A stretch of 64,000 nt of DNA from contig NZ_JAGQCW010000003.1 of assembly GCF_024346395.1 (NCBI RefSeq), positions 124,001 through 188,000 of the forward strand, in the 5' to 3' direction. A program made the position numbers and the translations under genes. Below, one piece after another: positions 19,268-26,260 of the stretch (position 1 is its first letter; each line of letters opens with the position of its first letter). This stretch comes from Cyanobium sp. AMD-g (GTDB taxonomy: Bacteria; Cyanobacteriota; Cyanobacteriia; PCC-6307; Cyanobiaceae). The notes under the pieces were generated by a model. That model had not been told where the DNA came from and did not search any database. It saw only the letters and a program-made list of their open reading frames with translations.

Positions 19268-20378
19268 GAAGCAGCCACGTGCCTATATCTCCAAGGATGT
19301 TCGCCGCGACCTCTGGATTGCGGCTGCTGGGAGGTGTGAGTTCCGGGGCTGTTGCAAGCCTGTAGATAGGGATTTTCTGACCAAAGAAAAATGCGTCGTC
19401 GGCGAATATGCTCACATTATTGCCGACAGCCCTGATGGAGCTCGTGGAGTTGAGGGAGAGTCTGAACTGTTGGCCAAGGACCCAAACAACTTGATGCTCT
19501 CATGCCTTGACTGCCATGAGCGTATCGATCGACATGGAAAGAATAACCGATTCACTGTTGAACAACTCCATGCGATGAAGCGAGAGCATGAGGCCAGGAT
19601 TCAGCTCATTTACTCAGCCAACGGCGTGAAAGATAGCTTGCCTATTCTGATGACGTTTCCAGTTGGATCGCATGTACCAGTTATTGAGAGAATGCAGATA
19701 CATCATGCGATGCTCGAAAATAGTGGCTACACGAGATTCCCGGTAGAAAGAGTTGTTAATATCGACAAAGGTGACTTCGAGATCTTTGACGACTCGCTCG
19801 ACTTCTGGCCATTCGCTGAGTTAACCCTGTCTAGGCTTTACGAGCAGAGAATTCGACCAGAGCTTACTTCAAGGAACGGGCCGACACACCTAACCATTGC
19901 TGCATTCGCGCCAATTCCGATGCTGATGAAACTTGGATCTCTGATTGGTGACAAGACTGAAGCTACTGTGCTTGACCTGCCCGCCGAGCGCTGGTTATGG
20001 GACAAGCACGTTGGGTGCCAAGAGCCATCATTCATCTTCAGTGTGCCACATTCTTTGCCGCGTGAGGTTGCAGTAGTCATCAGTATCTCTAACAGGGCAG
20101 ATCACCCTGACAGCCCCAACGTCGTCGAGTTTCAAGTTGTTGAGCCTAACCGCGATATCATTCGACAAGAAAAGCATCTCAATATCTTTCGCCAGCAGTT
20201 CAATGCTTTCTTCATGCAGTTGGTCCGATCCGGAGTTCGTATTCTACACCTGTATCCTGCTACGCCGATATCGGTAAGTGTTGAGATTGGCCGCATGCTG
20301 TTGCCTAAGACTTTTGAGGAGATTCATGTCTGGGAGTGGCAAGCACCTACATGGAAGCCTGCAGTTCGCTTGAAGTGA
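19260..20378 (+). CDS. Cap5, HNH-SAVED effector nuclease of CBASS
   Basis: A 372-residue effector. The N-terminal HNH nuclease has a Cys-rich site (RCEFRGCC with Cys26 and Cys31), EYAHIIAD with His52, and PNNLMLSCLDCHERID with Asn77, Cys82, Cys85 and His86. The C-terminal part from about residue 125 has the SAVED layout of two related alpha/beta halves and would bind the cyclic nucleotide. In known Cap5 proteins, ligand binding assembles the protein, which then degrades DNA and kills the infected cell. ATG at 19260 lies inside the Cap3 end, so all four genes are probably translated from one mRNA. Confidence 0.88.
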   Translation: MPRKQPRAYISKDVRRDLWIAAAGRCEFRGCCKPVDRDFLTKEKCVVGEYAHIIADSPDGARGVEGESELLAKDPNNLMLSCLDCHERIDRHGKNNRFTVEQLHAMKREHEARIQLIYSANGVKDSLPILMTFPVGSHVPVIERMQIHHAMLENSGYTRFPVERVVNIDKGDFEIFDDSLDFWPFAELTLSRLYEQRIRPELTSRNGPTHLTIAAFAPIPMLMKLGSLIGDKTEATVLDLPAERWLWDKHVGCQEPSFIFSVPHSLPREVAVVISISNRADHPDSPNVVEFQVVEPNRDIIRQEKHLNIFRQQFNAFFMQLVRSGVRILHLYPATPISVSVEIGRMLLPKTFEEIHVWEWQAPTWKPAVRLK

Positions 20379-20795
20379 CCACATGTCAATACCAGTCTTT
20401 TTGGCCATGGCTGAAGTTAGTTGATGAATAAACCGGGGATTGAGCTTGAATACTTTCGGTCGTCATGTTTGGATGTATAAACCAAGACAAGACAGTTTGC
20501 CTTGTAATCAGGCGTAGAGCTTTCAACCTCGGCCTTATCTCCCAAGAATGCTGGAAACATGTCTGTGGCGAATTAGCCTGCATGCCCTGTCTTCGGATTG
20601 AATTATAAGTTGTATGGAAGTTCTTCAAGGGCTGCTTCTTGAAAGCCCTGAAGGTAAATTGAGATACGGTTTATGCCGCCGGTTGGCCAGCAGGTTACTT
20701 CTTTTCCGTGGCTAAGCTGTATAACAACATCCAAAACACGGTACCGCAGGAAGGCTTCTACGCTGAGCCTTCGGCCCGCTTCTGATCTTGAGCGT
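20379..20795. other. Gene-free 3' flank of the defence island
   Basis: 417 bases of AT-richer DNA between the CBASS operon and the convergent esterase. An 80-codon reading frame on the minus strand (20386-20628) has no family resemblance or clear start signal. A possible hairpin (AGGGCT at 20628-20633 pairing with AGCCCT at 20644-20649) is not followed by a T-run on either strand. I see no attachment site or transposase. Base composition returns to the high-GC background near 20800. Confidence 0.5.
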
Positions 20796-22004
20796 TCATC
20801 CGCGTGGAGAGCTGTTGAACACATCCTCCAGCCAGTCGTAAGCACGCTGATGGAACAGTGAACGCGCCATCTCCTCGCAATGGCCGCCGGCGCCTTCGGC
20901 TTTGGTGAAGCGCACCAAGGACCGGGGACACTGCAGCGCGCCATGCAGCTGCTCGGCGAAGCGCGCGATCGGATCGCCTTCCGCCCAGGCCACCAGTGTG
21001 GGGCAGCGGATCTGTTCCGCGCGTCCCCTGAGGCTGTAGTCGCCGGCGATCCGGAAGTAATCGGCGAGTGAATCGAGGCCATGCACACAGAGAGCCCGCT
21101 GGAAGGTCCAGTGCAGGGATGGATTGGAGCGGATCTGGCCCTGCAGGGCTTCGAGATCGGCGGGGGCGATCTCGGGCAGGCGATCGCGCACGGCAGGCGG
21201 GAGCGGCAGGTTCGCCCGCAACGCCTCGAGGAGATCCCACTGGCCGGGGTCGGCGATGCAGGCCGCCAGGCGGTGCTCCCCGCTGGCTGCACGGGGCGCC
21301 AGATAGCCGCCGAAACTCCAGCCGATCAGCGCCATCCGCTGCGGGTCCACCTCCGGGCGGGAGAGCGCGTAGTCGACCACCGGGCGCACCACGTTCTCCC
21401 AGTCGTGGCGGAACACCAGGCCCTGGTGGATGAGGGGCCGGCCCTGGCCGGGGCCGTCGAAGGTGAGGCAGTGGTAGCCGCGGCGCACGGCGGCCACGGC
21501 ATGGGCAAAGTGCGCCTCATGCACGGTGGCGTCGTAGCCGTTGGTGGCGATCACCGTGGGGCGTGGCTGGCCCGAGTCATCGGCACGGTGGAAGTAGCCG
21601 GGCAGGCTCGTGCCCTCATAGGGGATTTCCACGGCCTCCACCGCTGGCGCCATGCGGGCTGCTGCTCTGGCGAACGCCTCGGCCTCCCGGTCGAAGGCCT
21701 CCACCAGCCGGCCGTCCACAGGCGCACCGAAGAGCGGCAGGTAGGACGTGCGGTAGTAGTTGCTGGCCCGCAGGTAGGCCTCGCGGGCACTCACCGAGTG
21801 GCCGGCCGCCGCACAGGATTCGGCGATCTGAAACACACGGTCGGCGGTGGCGGTCCAGGCCCGATACCAGCTGTCCGGATCTGCGGGCGAGATCTGAGAG
21901 GCCGTGACGAAGCACTCGCCGAAATCAGCACCCCCATAGAGCGCGTGCGAGAGGGCGCGGACGGCAAACCGCTCAAAGAGCGGGTCTTGAAAGAAGAGCC
22001 CCAT
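20796..22004 (-). CDS. Alpha/beta-hydrolase, FrsA/DUF1100-like esterase
   Basis: A 402-residue hydrolase. An N-terminal helical cap (about residues 1-120, with SYLPLFGAPVDGRLVEAFDR) is followed by an alpha/beta-hydrolase core: FDGPGQGRPLI as a glycine turn, LIGWSFGGYLAPR with the nucleophile Ser, and a late His expected in the GAGGHCEE segment. This arrangement resembles FrsA-like and dihydroxypseudooxynicotine hydrolase-like enzymes. Substrate unknown. No signal peptide is seen. It converges on the CBASS operon and stands alone. Confidence 0.75.
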   Translation of the reverse strand: MGLFFQDPLFERFAVRALSHALYGGADFGECFVTASQISPADPDSWYRAWTATADRVFQIAESCAAAGHSVSAREAYLRASNYYRTSYLPLFGAPVDGRLVEAFDREAEAFARAAARMAPAVEAVEIPYEGTSLPGYFHRADDSGQPRPTVIATNGYDATVHEAHFAHAVAAVRRGYHCLTFDGPGQGRPLIHQGLVFRHDWENVVRPVVDYALSRPEVDPQRMALIGWSFGGYLAPRAASGEHRLAACIADPGQWDLLEALRANLPLPPAVRDRLPEIAPADLEALQGQIRSNPSLHWTFQRALCVHGLDSLADYFRIAGDYSLRGRAEQIRCPTLVAWAEGDPIARFAEQLHGALQCPRSLVRFTKAEGAGGHCEEMARSLFHQRAYDWLEDVFNSSPRG

Positions 22005-22173
22005 CGCGACGATCTCCGGCGGTCGCGTGAAGACGACCCAACACGGTCTTCATCATCACCGCTTCCTGTCCAAGCGGGATCAGTTCGGCATCGGGGGTGT
22101 CTACATCGGCAAGACGGCACCGTCGTTGACGTGAGAGTTATTCTGGCGCACGAATCGACCCAGCCAGAAGCTC

Positions 22174-22674
22174 ATGAACGCCATGCCTCTTGGAGCCATC
22201 CAGCTCATGCTTGCGGCGGGCTCCGTTATCGTCGCTGTGGTTGTGTGGTACCCAGTATTTCTGGCCTGGAGGTGGGGGGAGGAAAGCAGAAGCTGGCCGA
22301 CGGTGACTGGAACGATCACCTATTCTGGCACGCTGCTTCTCCTGAGTGGTGGCGGTGGAAGTGCCTTCCATGCTTCCTATCGGCCATGGGTTGTGTGCGA
22401 GTACTGCGTCGATCACACCAAGTACAAGTGCAGACGAATCAGTTTTGGATTCCGGTTCAATACCGTCCGCAGCAAAGCAGAGAAGGTGGCGGCTGAGTTC
22501 GTCGTGGGCCAGAATTCCCCAGTTCATTACAAGCCAGGCAAGCCTGCGATGGCGACGCTGAAGGCGGGGGTATCTGCTGGCCGATTGAGATCCAATCTGC
22601 TCTACAGCGCCGTTCTGGTCACTCTTCTTGGGGGTGGTTGGATCTGGGTGGCTCTCCATTCCGTCGGGCGTTAG
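22174..22674 (+). CDS. DUF3592 membrane protein
   Basis: A 166-residue protein with an N-terminal membrane helix (residues 10-28) and a C-terminal one (about 143-162) enclosing a beta-rich domain. SWPTVTGTITYSG, GFRFNTVRSKAEKVAAEF and SPVHYKPGKPAMATLKAG match the DUF3592 pattern of a small periplasmic or cytoplasmic beta-sandwich held between two helices. Function is unknown. Lower GC than its neighbours suggests recent arrival. ATG at 22183 is an alternative start. Confidence 0.75.
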   Translation: MNAMPLGAIQLMLAAGSVIVAVVVWYPVFLAWRWGEESRSWPTVTGTITYSGTLLLLSGGGGSAFHASYRPWVVCEYCVDHTKYKCRRISFGFRFNTVRSKAEKVAAEFVVGQNSPVHYKPGKPAMATLKAGVSAGRLRSNLLYSAVLVTLLGGGWIWVALHSVGR

Positions 22675-22705
22675 TTGCCGTTCCCCGGCAGGCTGCATCT
22701 GGCTG

Positions 22706-23371
22706 ATGACGATGGCGCCCGTGAATACCACCGTGGGCATCGATGTTGGCGGCCCCCGCAAGGGCTTCCATGCCGTTGCCCTCACGGGCGGCGCCTATGC
22801 CGCCCAGTTGGCCACCAGCGATGCCGAGGCCCTCGCCCACTGGTGCCGCTCCGTGGTCCTGGCGAGCCTGATCGCCATCGATGCCCCCTGCCGCTGGAGC
22901 ATTGATGGGCGCGCCCGACCCTGCGAACGGGAGCTGAGGCAGCAGGGGATCATCTGCTTCGCCTCTCCCACCCGCCAGGCCGCCGCCTGCCACCCCAGCG
23001 GCTACTACGACTGGATGCTGCAGGGGGAGGCGCTGTATCGGGCTCTCGAGCCCAGCCATCCGCTCGCCACCGCGCTCCCCATCGACGGGCCGGGCTGCTT
23101 CGAAACCTTCCCCCACGCCATCACCTGGCACCTGTGCGGCGGCCAGGCCCAGGCCTCCCAGAAGCGCGCGCAGCGCCGGGAGCTGCTGCAGCAGGCGGGG
23201 ATCGATCTGGCACCGCTCACCAGCATCGACTGGATCGATGCTGCCCTCTGCGCCCTCACGGCCTGGATCGTCGCCGCCGGTGGCGCGTGCGTGGCCTATG
23301 GGGAGCCGCAGACGGGCTGGATCGTGGTGCCCGGCCAGCCCAACCACAAAATGCCCATCACGCTGGCCTGA
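22706..23371 (+). CDS. DUF429 protein
   Basis: A 221-residue protein with an RNase H/actin-like start (VGIDVGGPRKGFHAVAL) and SLIAIDAPCRWS, RARPCERELRQQGI, GCFETFPHAI and SIDWIDAALCALTAW, the pattern of DUF429 proteins, whose function is not established. ATG 22706 is chosen; ATG 22712 is equally possible. Its stop TGA overlaps the ATG of the Phd-like antitoxin remnant, so these were once, or still are, cotranscribed. Confidence 0.75.
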   Translation: MTMAPVNTTVGIDVGGPRKGFHAVALTGGAYAAQLATSDAEALAHWCRSVVLASLIAIDAPCRWSIDGRARPCERELRQQGIICFASPTRQAAACHPSGYYDWMLQGEALYRALEPSHPLATALPIDGPGCFETFPHAITWHLCGGQAQASQKRAQRRELLQQAGIDLAPLTSIDWIDAALCALTAWIVAAGGACVAYGEPQTGWIVVPGQPNHKMPITLA

Positions 23372-23574
23372 TGGACATTTCCGTGACCGAGTTCCGTGCC
23401 CAGTGCCTGGAGTTGATCCGGCAGGTGGAGAAGTTGGTGACACGCCTCATGCCCCCAACCGCGAGTTCCGCTCAGGGAGCCCAGCCATGGACGACCCTGC
23501 GCGGTTCCGGAGTGCTGCACGCTGAGCCAGAGGAATCCGTGCTGGAGGCCCCGGCCTTCGATGCTCTGCGGTGA
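23371..23574 (+). CDS. Phd/YefM-like antitoxin with internal loss
   Basis: A 67-residue antitoxin-like protein. The N-terminus MDISVTEFRAQCLELIRQVE is a standard Phd/YefM DNA-binding start. The C-terminus (LRGSGVLHAEPEESVLEAPA) is the usual PIN-toxin-binding tail. Between them the expected middle (a turn followed by the RxGxPVARL strand) is missing or scrambled, so the frame is kept but the protein is shorter than the normal 80-90 residues. Its TGA overlaps the GTG of the broken PIN toxin. It may still bind DNA or a related toxin. Confidence 0.6.
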   Translation: MDISVTEFRAQCLELIRQVEKLVTRLMPPTASSAQGAQPWTTLRGSGVLHAEPEESVLEAPAFDALR

Positions 23575-23793
23575 AGGTTCTGCTGGACACCCATGTCTGG
23601 CTCTGGTGGCTGCTGGGCTCCGGGCGCCTCGTGGCCGGGGAAAGGCGTTCCCTTGATCGAATGGCTGCCGCCGGATGGGTTCCACGGCGATCCTGCCGAC
23701 AGGCTGATCGTGGCGACAGTTTTGGCCCACGGGTTGGTGCTCGCCACCCCTGACCAGGCCATCCGCAACAGCGGAGTGATCCCGATCTGGAGG
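23571..23793 (+). pseudogene. VapC-type PIN toxin, internally deleted and frameshifted
   Basis: The frame opens with GTG and MKVLLDTHVWLWWLLGSG, the unmistakable start of a PIN-domain RNase, with the first catalytic Asp. After about 22 residues similarity stops; the rest of the family resumes in a different frame as WLPPDGFHGDPADRLIVATV, then LAHGLVLATPDQAIRNSG and VIPIW. The stretch is about 220 bases, against about 390 for an intact gene. The middle third, with a catalytic acidic residue, is absent and the frame is shifted, so no active toxin can be made. Confidence 0.75.
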
Positions 23794-23921
23794 GGGGCCA
23801 GGACTTGGCCCGGTTTGTTGTCCTGCATCAGAAGCTCCGCTTTTCCTGCATTGGCCGCTGGACCTTTGAATAGGCAGCAGGCCAAAGAAGCGCCCATTCC
23901 AGTAGCAGGACATTGCCCTAC

Positions 23922-24080
23922 GTGAACGTTCAGATCACCAAAGGTGCATCGCGGCAGCAGAAGCCCGAGCACACCCATGTCGTCATCCAGGAGATCGATG
24001 ATGAGAACTGGGGATTCTCCGGGATGCTCACGGACGACTGGAAGACAGCGCAGGCGGGGACATCCAGCCATGGGCGATAG
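23922..24080 (+). CDS. Small ORF, unrecognised
   Basis: A 52-residue frame from GTG 23922 (MNVQITKGASRQQKPEHTHV...). It has no motif I recognise. The plain, polar composition and lack of ambiguous codons make it conceivable as a real small protein, but it may also be debris. Its last 11 bases overlap the start of the next small frame, a typical coupled arrangement. Confidence 0.25.
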   Translation: MNVQITKGASRQQKPEHTHVVIQEIDDENWGFSGMLTDDWKTAQAGTSSHGR

Positions 24081-24255
24081 ACCTGCCACCGATTGGGAGG
24101 CGAGGTTCCAGGCCAGCCGGGAGCCCTCGGTGAAGGTGCTGGAGAAGTCGTTCGCGGGCATCCCCGCCGGTGCCCGGATGCTGGTCGTCACCCCTCGGAT
24201 CGTCGATGCGGAGGTGTGCGAAATCGTGCCCTGGGCCGTTCTGGCGCGCGGTTGA
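24070..24255 (+). CDS. Small ORF, possibly a truncated MGMT-family protein
   Basis: A 61-residue frame from ATG 24070. Its sequence (TDWEARFQASREPSVKVLEK, then FAGIPAGARMLVVTPRIVDA) faintly resembles the N-terminal part of small MGMT-family proteins (WREKL..SK..PKV......GT.ML), which are normally about 100 residues or more. If so, the C-terminal half is lost. This is a weak resemblance judged by eye. Confidence 0.3.
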   Translation: MGDRPATDWEARFQASREPSVKVLEKSFAGIPAGARMLVVTPRIVDAEVCEIVPWAVLARG

Positions 24256-24315
24256 CCCCGACAGCGACCTGGCGGGCAAGCTGGCATGTGGCCGGGAGTT
24301 CCTGCGGCGAGCGGC

Positions 24316-24768
24316 ATGAACGCGCCCATTCCCTACCCTGAGCCCATGGCAGAGGCCGACATCCGCTGGCGCCAGCGGTTTGACAACTTCGAACGGGCCT
24401 TGCAGGTGCTGGCACGCGGTGTTGCGCTGGCGCAGCAGCGCCCGCTGAGCGAGCTGGAACAGCAGGGACTGATTCAGGGATTCGAGTTCACCCATGAACT
24501 CGCCTGGAATCTGCTCAAGGACTATCTGCAATATCAGGGAATCGAAGGCATCATTGGATCACGCGATGCCACTCGGCTGGCCTTCCAAAGTGGTCTTATC
24601 GACGATGGGGAGGGCTGGATGGCGATGATCAAGGCCCGCAACCAGTCTTCGCACACCTACAACCTCGAGCAGGCCAAGGCGATCGCCCACGACGTGATCG
24701 ACCGCTTTGCGCCGCTGTTCGGCGCCCTGCGTGTTCGCTTCGCGGCTCTCAGCGATCCCCGGCCATGA
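24316..24768 (+). CDS. HI0074/HepT-like HEPN protein
   Basis: A 150-residue all-helical protein of the nucleotidyltransferase substrate-binding family (HI0074), related to HepT. WRQRFDNFERALQVLARGVA, then QGFEFTHELAWNLLKDYLQ and KARNQSSHTYN are characteristic; the last contains the R-x4-H motif that in HepT toxins forms the RNase site. Start ATG 24316 or 24346. The next gene begins with ATGA overlap, giving the classic HEPN/MNT pair: a type VII-like toxin-antitoxin in which the MNT protein nucleotidylates the HEPN partner. Confidence 0.8.
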   Translation: MNAPIPYPEPMAEADIRWRQRFDNFERALQVLARGVALAQQRPLSELEQQGLIQGFEFTHELAWNLLKDYLQYQGIEGIIGSRDATRLAFQSGLIDDGEGWMAMIKARNQSSHTYNLEQAKAIAHDVIDRFAPLFGALRVRFAALSDPRP

Positions 24769-25121
24769 TCAGCGGTGCCCCGCTGGCCTCAGCCCAGGCC
24801 ATCGGCCTGCCGGAGTCGGCCATGGCGGCCATCCGGAGGGTGCTCGCCACCTATCCCGAGGTGGAGTCCGCGATCCTCTACGGATCCAGAGCCCTTGGCC
24901 GCCACCGCCCCGCCTCCGATATTGATCTCACCCTGACGGGCCACGCCATCAGCAACGCCACCCTGGCCCGAATCGACGCCGATCTCGATGATCTGCTCCT
25001 GCCCTGGCTGATCGATCTCTCCGCACTCGCCGCCATCCGCCATCCCGCCCTACTGGACCACATCCAACGGGCCGGCGTGCTGCTGTACCAACGCTCGGAT
25101 CCGCCAGCCTTCCCTGCCTGA
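24765..25121 (+). CDS. MNT-type minimal nucleotidyltransferase
   Basis: A 118-residue nucleotidyltransferase. The signature AILYGSRALGRHRPASDIDL gives the GSx(n)DxD active site, and IDLSALAAIRHPALLDHIQR is the expected C-terminal helix and strand. It pairs with the HEPN protein whose stop it overlaps. In studied pairs such enzymes transfer AMP to the HEPN partner and neutralise it; that role here is inferred from family and order. Confidence 0.8.
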   Translation: MISGAPLASAQAIGLPESAMAAIRRVLATYPEVESAILYGSRALGRHRPASDIDLTLTGHAISNATLARIDADLDDLLLPWLIDLSALAAIRHPALLDHIQRAGVLLYQRSDPPAFPA

Positions 25122-25135
25122 CCGGCCAGGTGGCC

Positions 25136-25390
25136 ATGATGGTTCGTCCCAGCCGGGAGATGGACATGCACGAAGCGAAGGCCCACCTCTCCCGCCTGGT
25201 GGAGACGATCGAAACCGGCGCTGAGGCCGAGGTGGTGATCGCTCGCAACGGCCGGCCCGTGGCACGGCTCACCAGCCTGCAGTCGCCCCAGCGACCCCGC
25301 CGGCTGGGCCTCGCCCGCGGCCGGTTCGTGGCGCCCGAGTCGATCGATGCGGCCAATCCCATGATCGCCGATCTGTTCGAGCAGGGCTGA
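25136..25390 (+). CDS. Phd/YefM-type antitoxin
   Basis: An antitoxin of about 84 residues: MDMHEAKAHLSRLVETIETG forms the DNA-binding domain, AEVVIARNGRPVARLTSL the strand pair, and the tail LGLARGRFVAPESIDAANP the toxin-binding segment. It looks intact. ATG at 25130, 25136 or 25139 can serve as start. The stop TGA overlaps the ATG of the partner toxin gene, which is itself gutted. Confidence 0.75.
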   Translation: MMVRPSREMDMHEAKAHLSRLVETIETGAEAEVVIARNGRPVARLTSLQSPQRPRRLGLARGRFVAPESIDAANPMIADLFEQG

Positions 25391-25524
25391 TGCGGCTGCT
25401 GCTCGACACCCACACCTTTCTCTGGGCCATCACCGATGACCCGAAGCTGGGGCCCCTCACCCTGCTCAGTGCCGATGCGGCCTTCGCCGCCTATGGCTGC
25501 CCGCTGCAGGACGCCCGCGCCTGA
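25390..25524 (+). pseudogene. VapC-type PIN toxin with in-frame internal deletion
   Basis: Only 44 codons. It begins MRLLLDTHTFLWAITDDPKL, a PIN N-terminus with the first catalytic Asp, and ends LLSADAAFAAYGCPLQDARA, the normal PIN C-terminus. About 80-85 residues between these, including the second and third catalytic acids, have been removed in frame. The product cannot be an RNase. The antitoxin next door appears whole. Confidence 0.75.
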
Positions 25525-25549
25525 AGCACCCGCCGCCAGAGCACCCGGA

Positions 25550-26197
25550 TCAGCCCGGAGCCCCCGGCGGTGCGCTCACCAATCGCACCAGCAGCTCGGC
25601 GTAGGCCTCCCGGTCCACCGGGGCCACCTCGCGGCCGTGCAGCAGGTCCTGCATCAGGATCAGGTGCACCAGGGCGCCCATGAACAGCCGCGCCCGCAGC
25701 TCCGCCTCCGCCGGGCCGGCGATGGCCTCGAACAGCGCCGTCACCCGGCCCACGCCGGTGCGCTCCAGCTGGGCCAGGAAGGTCTTGGCCAGTTCGGGGA
25801 ACCGCTCCGACTCGGCGATGACCAGGCGCAGAAAGTCCAGGAACTGGGGCTGGCTGTGGCGGCACTCCAGGCAGCGGGCGGCCAGTTCCCGCAGTGCCGC
25901 GGCGGGCTCGGCCGGCAGGGCCTGCTGGGGTGAGGCGCCGAACAGTTCGCTGAGGCGCTCGCCCACCATCGCCTCGGTGAGGGCGCGGAACAGGGCCTGC
26001 TTATCGGCGAAGTGGCCGTACACGGTGGCCTTCGAGACGCCCGCCGCCGCGGCGACGCGGTCCATCGAGGTGGTGGCGTAGCCGTGCTGCAGAAATTCGC
26101 GCCGGGCGCCGTCGAGAACGGCCTGGCGCTTGTGCTGGCTGCGCCGCTCGCGGGCGCTGGGGCCGGCAGCGTCACCACCGGCATCGGCTGGGGGCAT
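25550..26197 (-). CDS. TetR-family repressor
   Basis: A 215-residue TetR regulator. The N-terminal helix-turn-helix is clear (RQAVLDGARREFLQHGYATT, then VAAAAGVSKATVYGHFADKQ); the rest is the helical ligand domain. It is divergent from devB with 63 bases between, a layout that usually means it represses the exporter operon and itself. An imperfect palindrome in the gap is a candidate operator. Confidence 0.9.
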   Translation of the reverse strand: MPPADAGGDAAGPSARERRSQHKRQAVLDGARREFLQHGYATTSMDRVAAAAGVSKATVYGHFADKQALFRALTEAMVGERLSELFGASPQQALPAEPAAALRELAARCLECRHSQPQFLDFLRLVIAESERFPELAKTFLAQLERTGVGRVTALFEAIAGPAEAELRARLFMGALVHLILMQDLLHGREVAPVDREAYAELLVRLVSAPPGAPG

Positions 26198-26223
26198 GGC
26201 GCGTCCCGCTCAAGAAAAACTAA

Positions 26224-26238
26224 ACTGAACCGTATAGT
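26224..26238. promoter_or_regulatory. Candidate TetR operator between tetR and devB
   Basis: ACTGAACCGTATAGT is an imperfect inverted repeat, with 5 of 7 pairs matching around a central C. It lies in the 63-base divergent spacer of tetR and devB, about 22 bases before the devB ATG, where a repressor would block both directions. The assignment rests on position and partial symmetry only. Confidence 0.4.
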
Positions 26239-26260
26239 AACTGCAGATGGGAGGGACGTG

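Noticed and set aside
20386-20628. 80-codon minus-strand frame beside the CBASS operon
   Set aside because: No ribosome site, no recognisable domain, and composition like non-coding DNA.
20628-20649. Hairpin that could be a terminator
   Set aside because: Only a 6-base stem with a 10-base loop and no T-run on either strand.
22030-22135. Possible gene fragment before the DUF3592 gene
   Set aside because: Short frames here give no consistent family resemblance in any frame.
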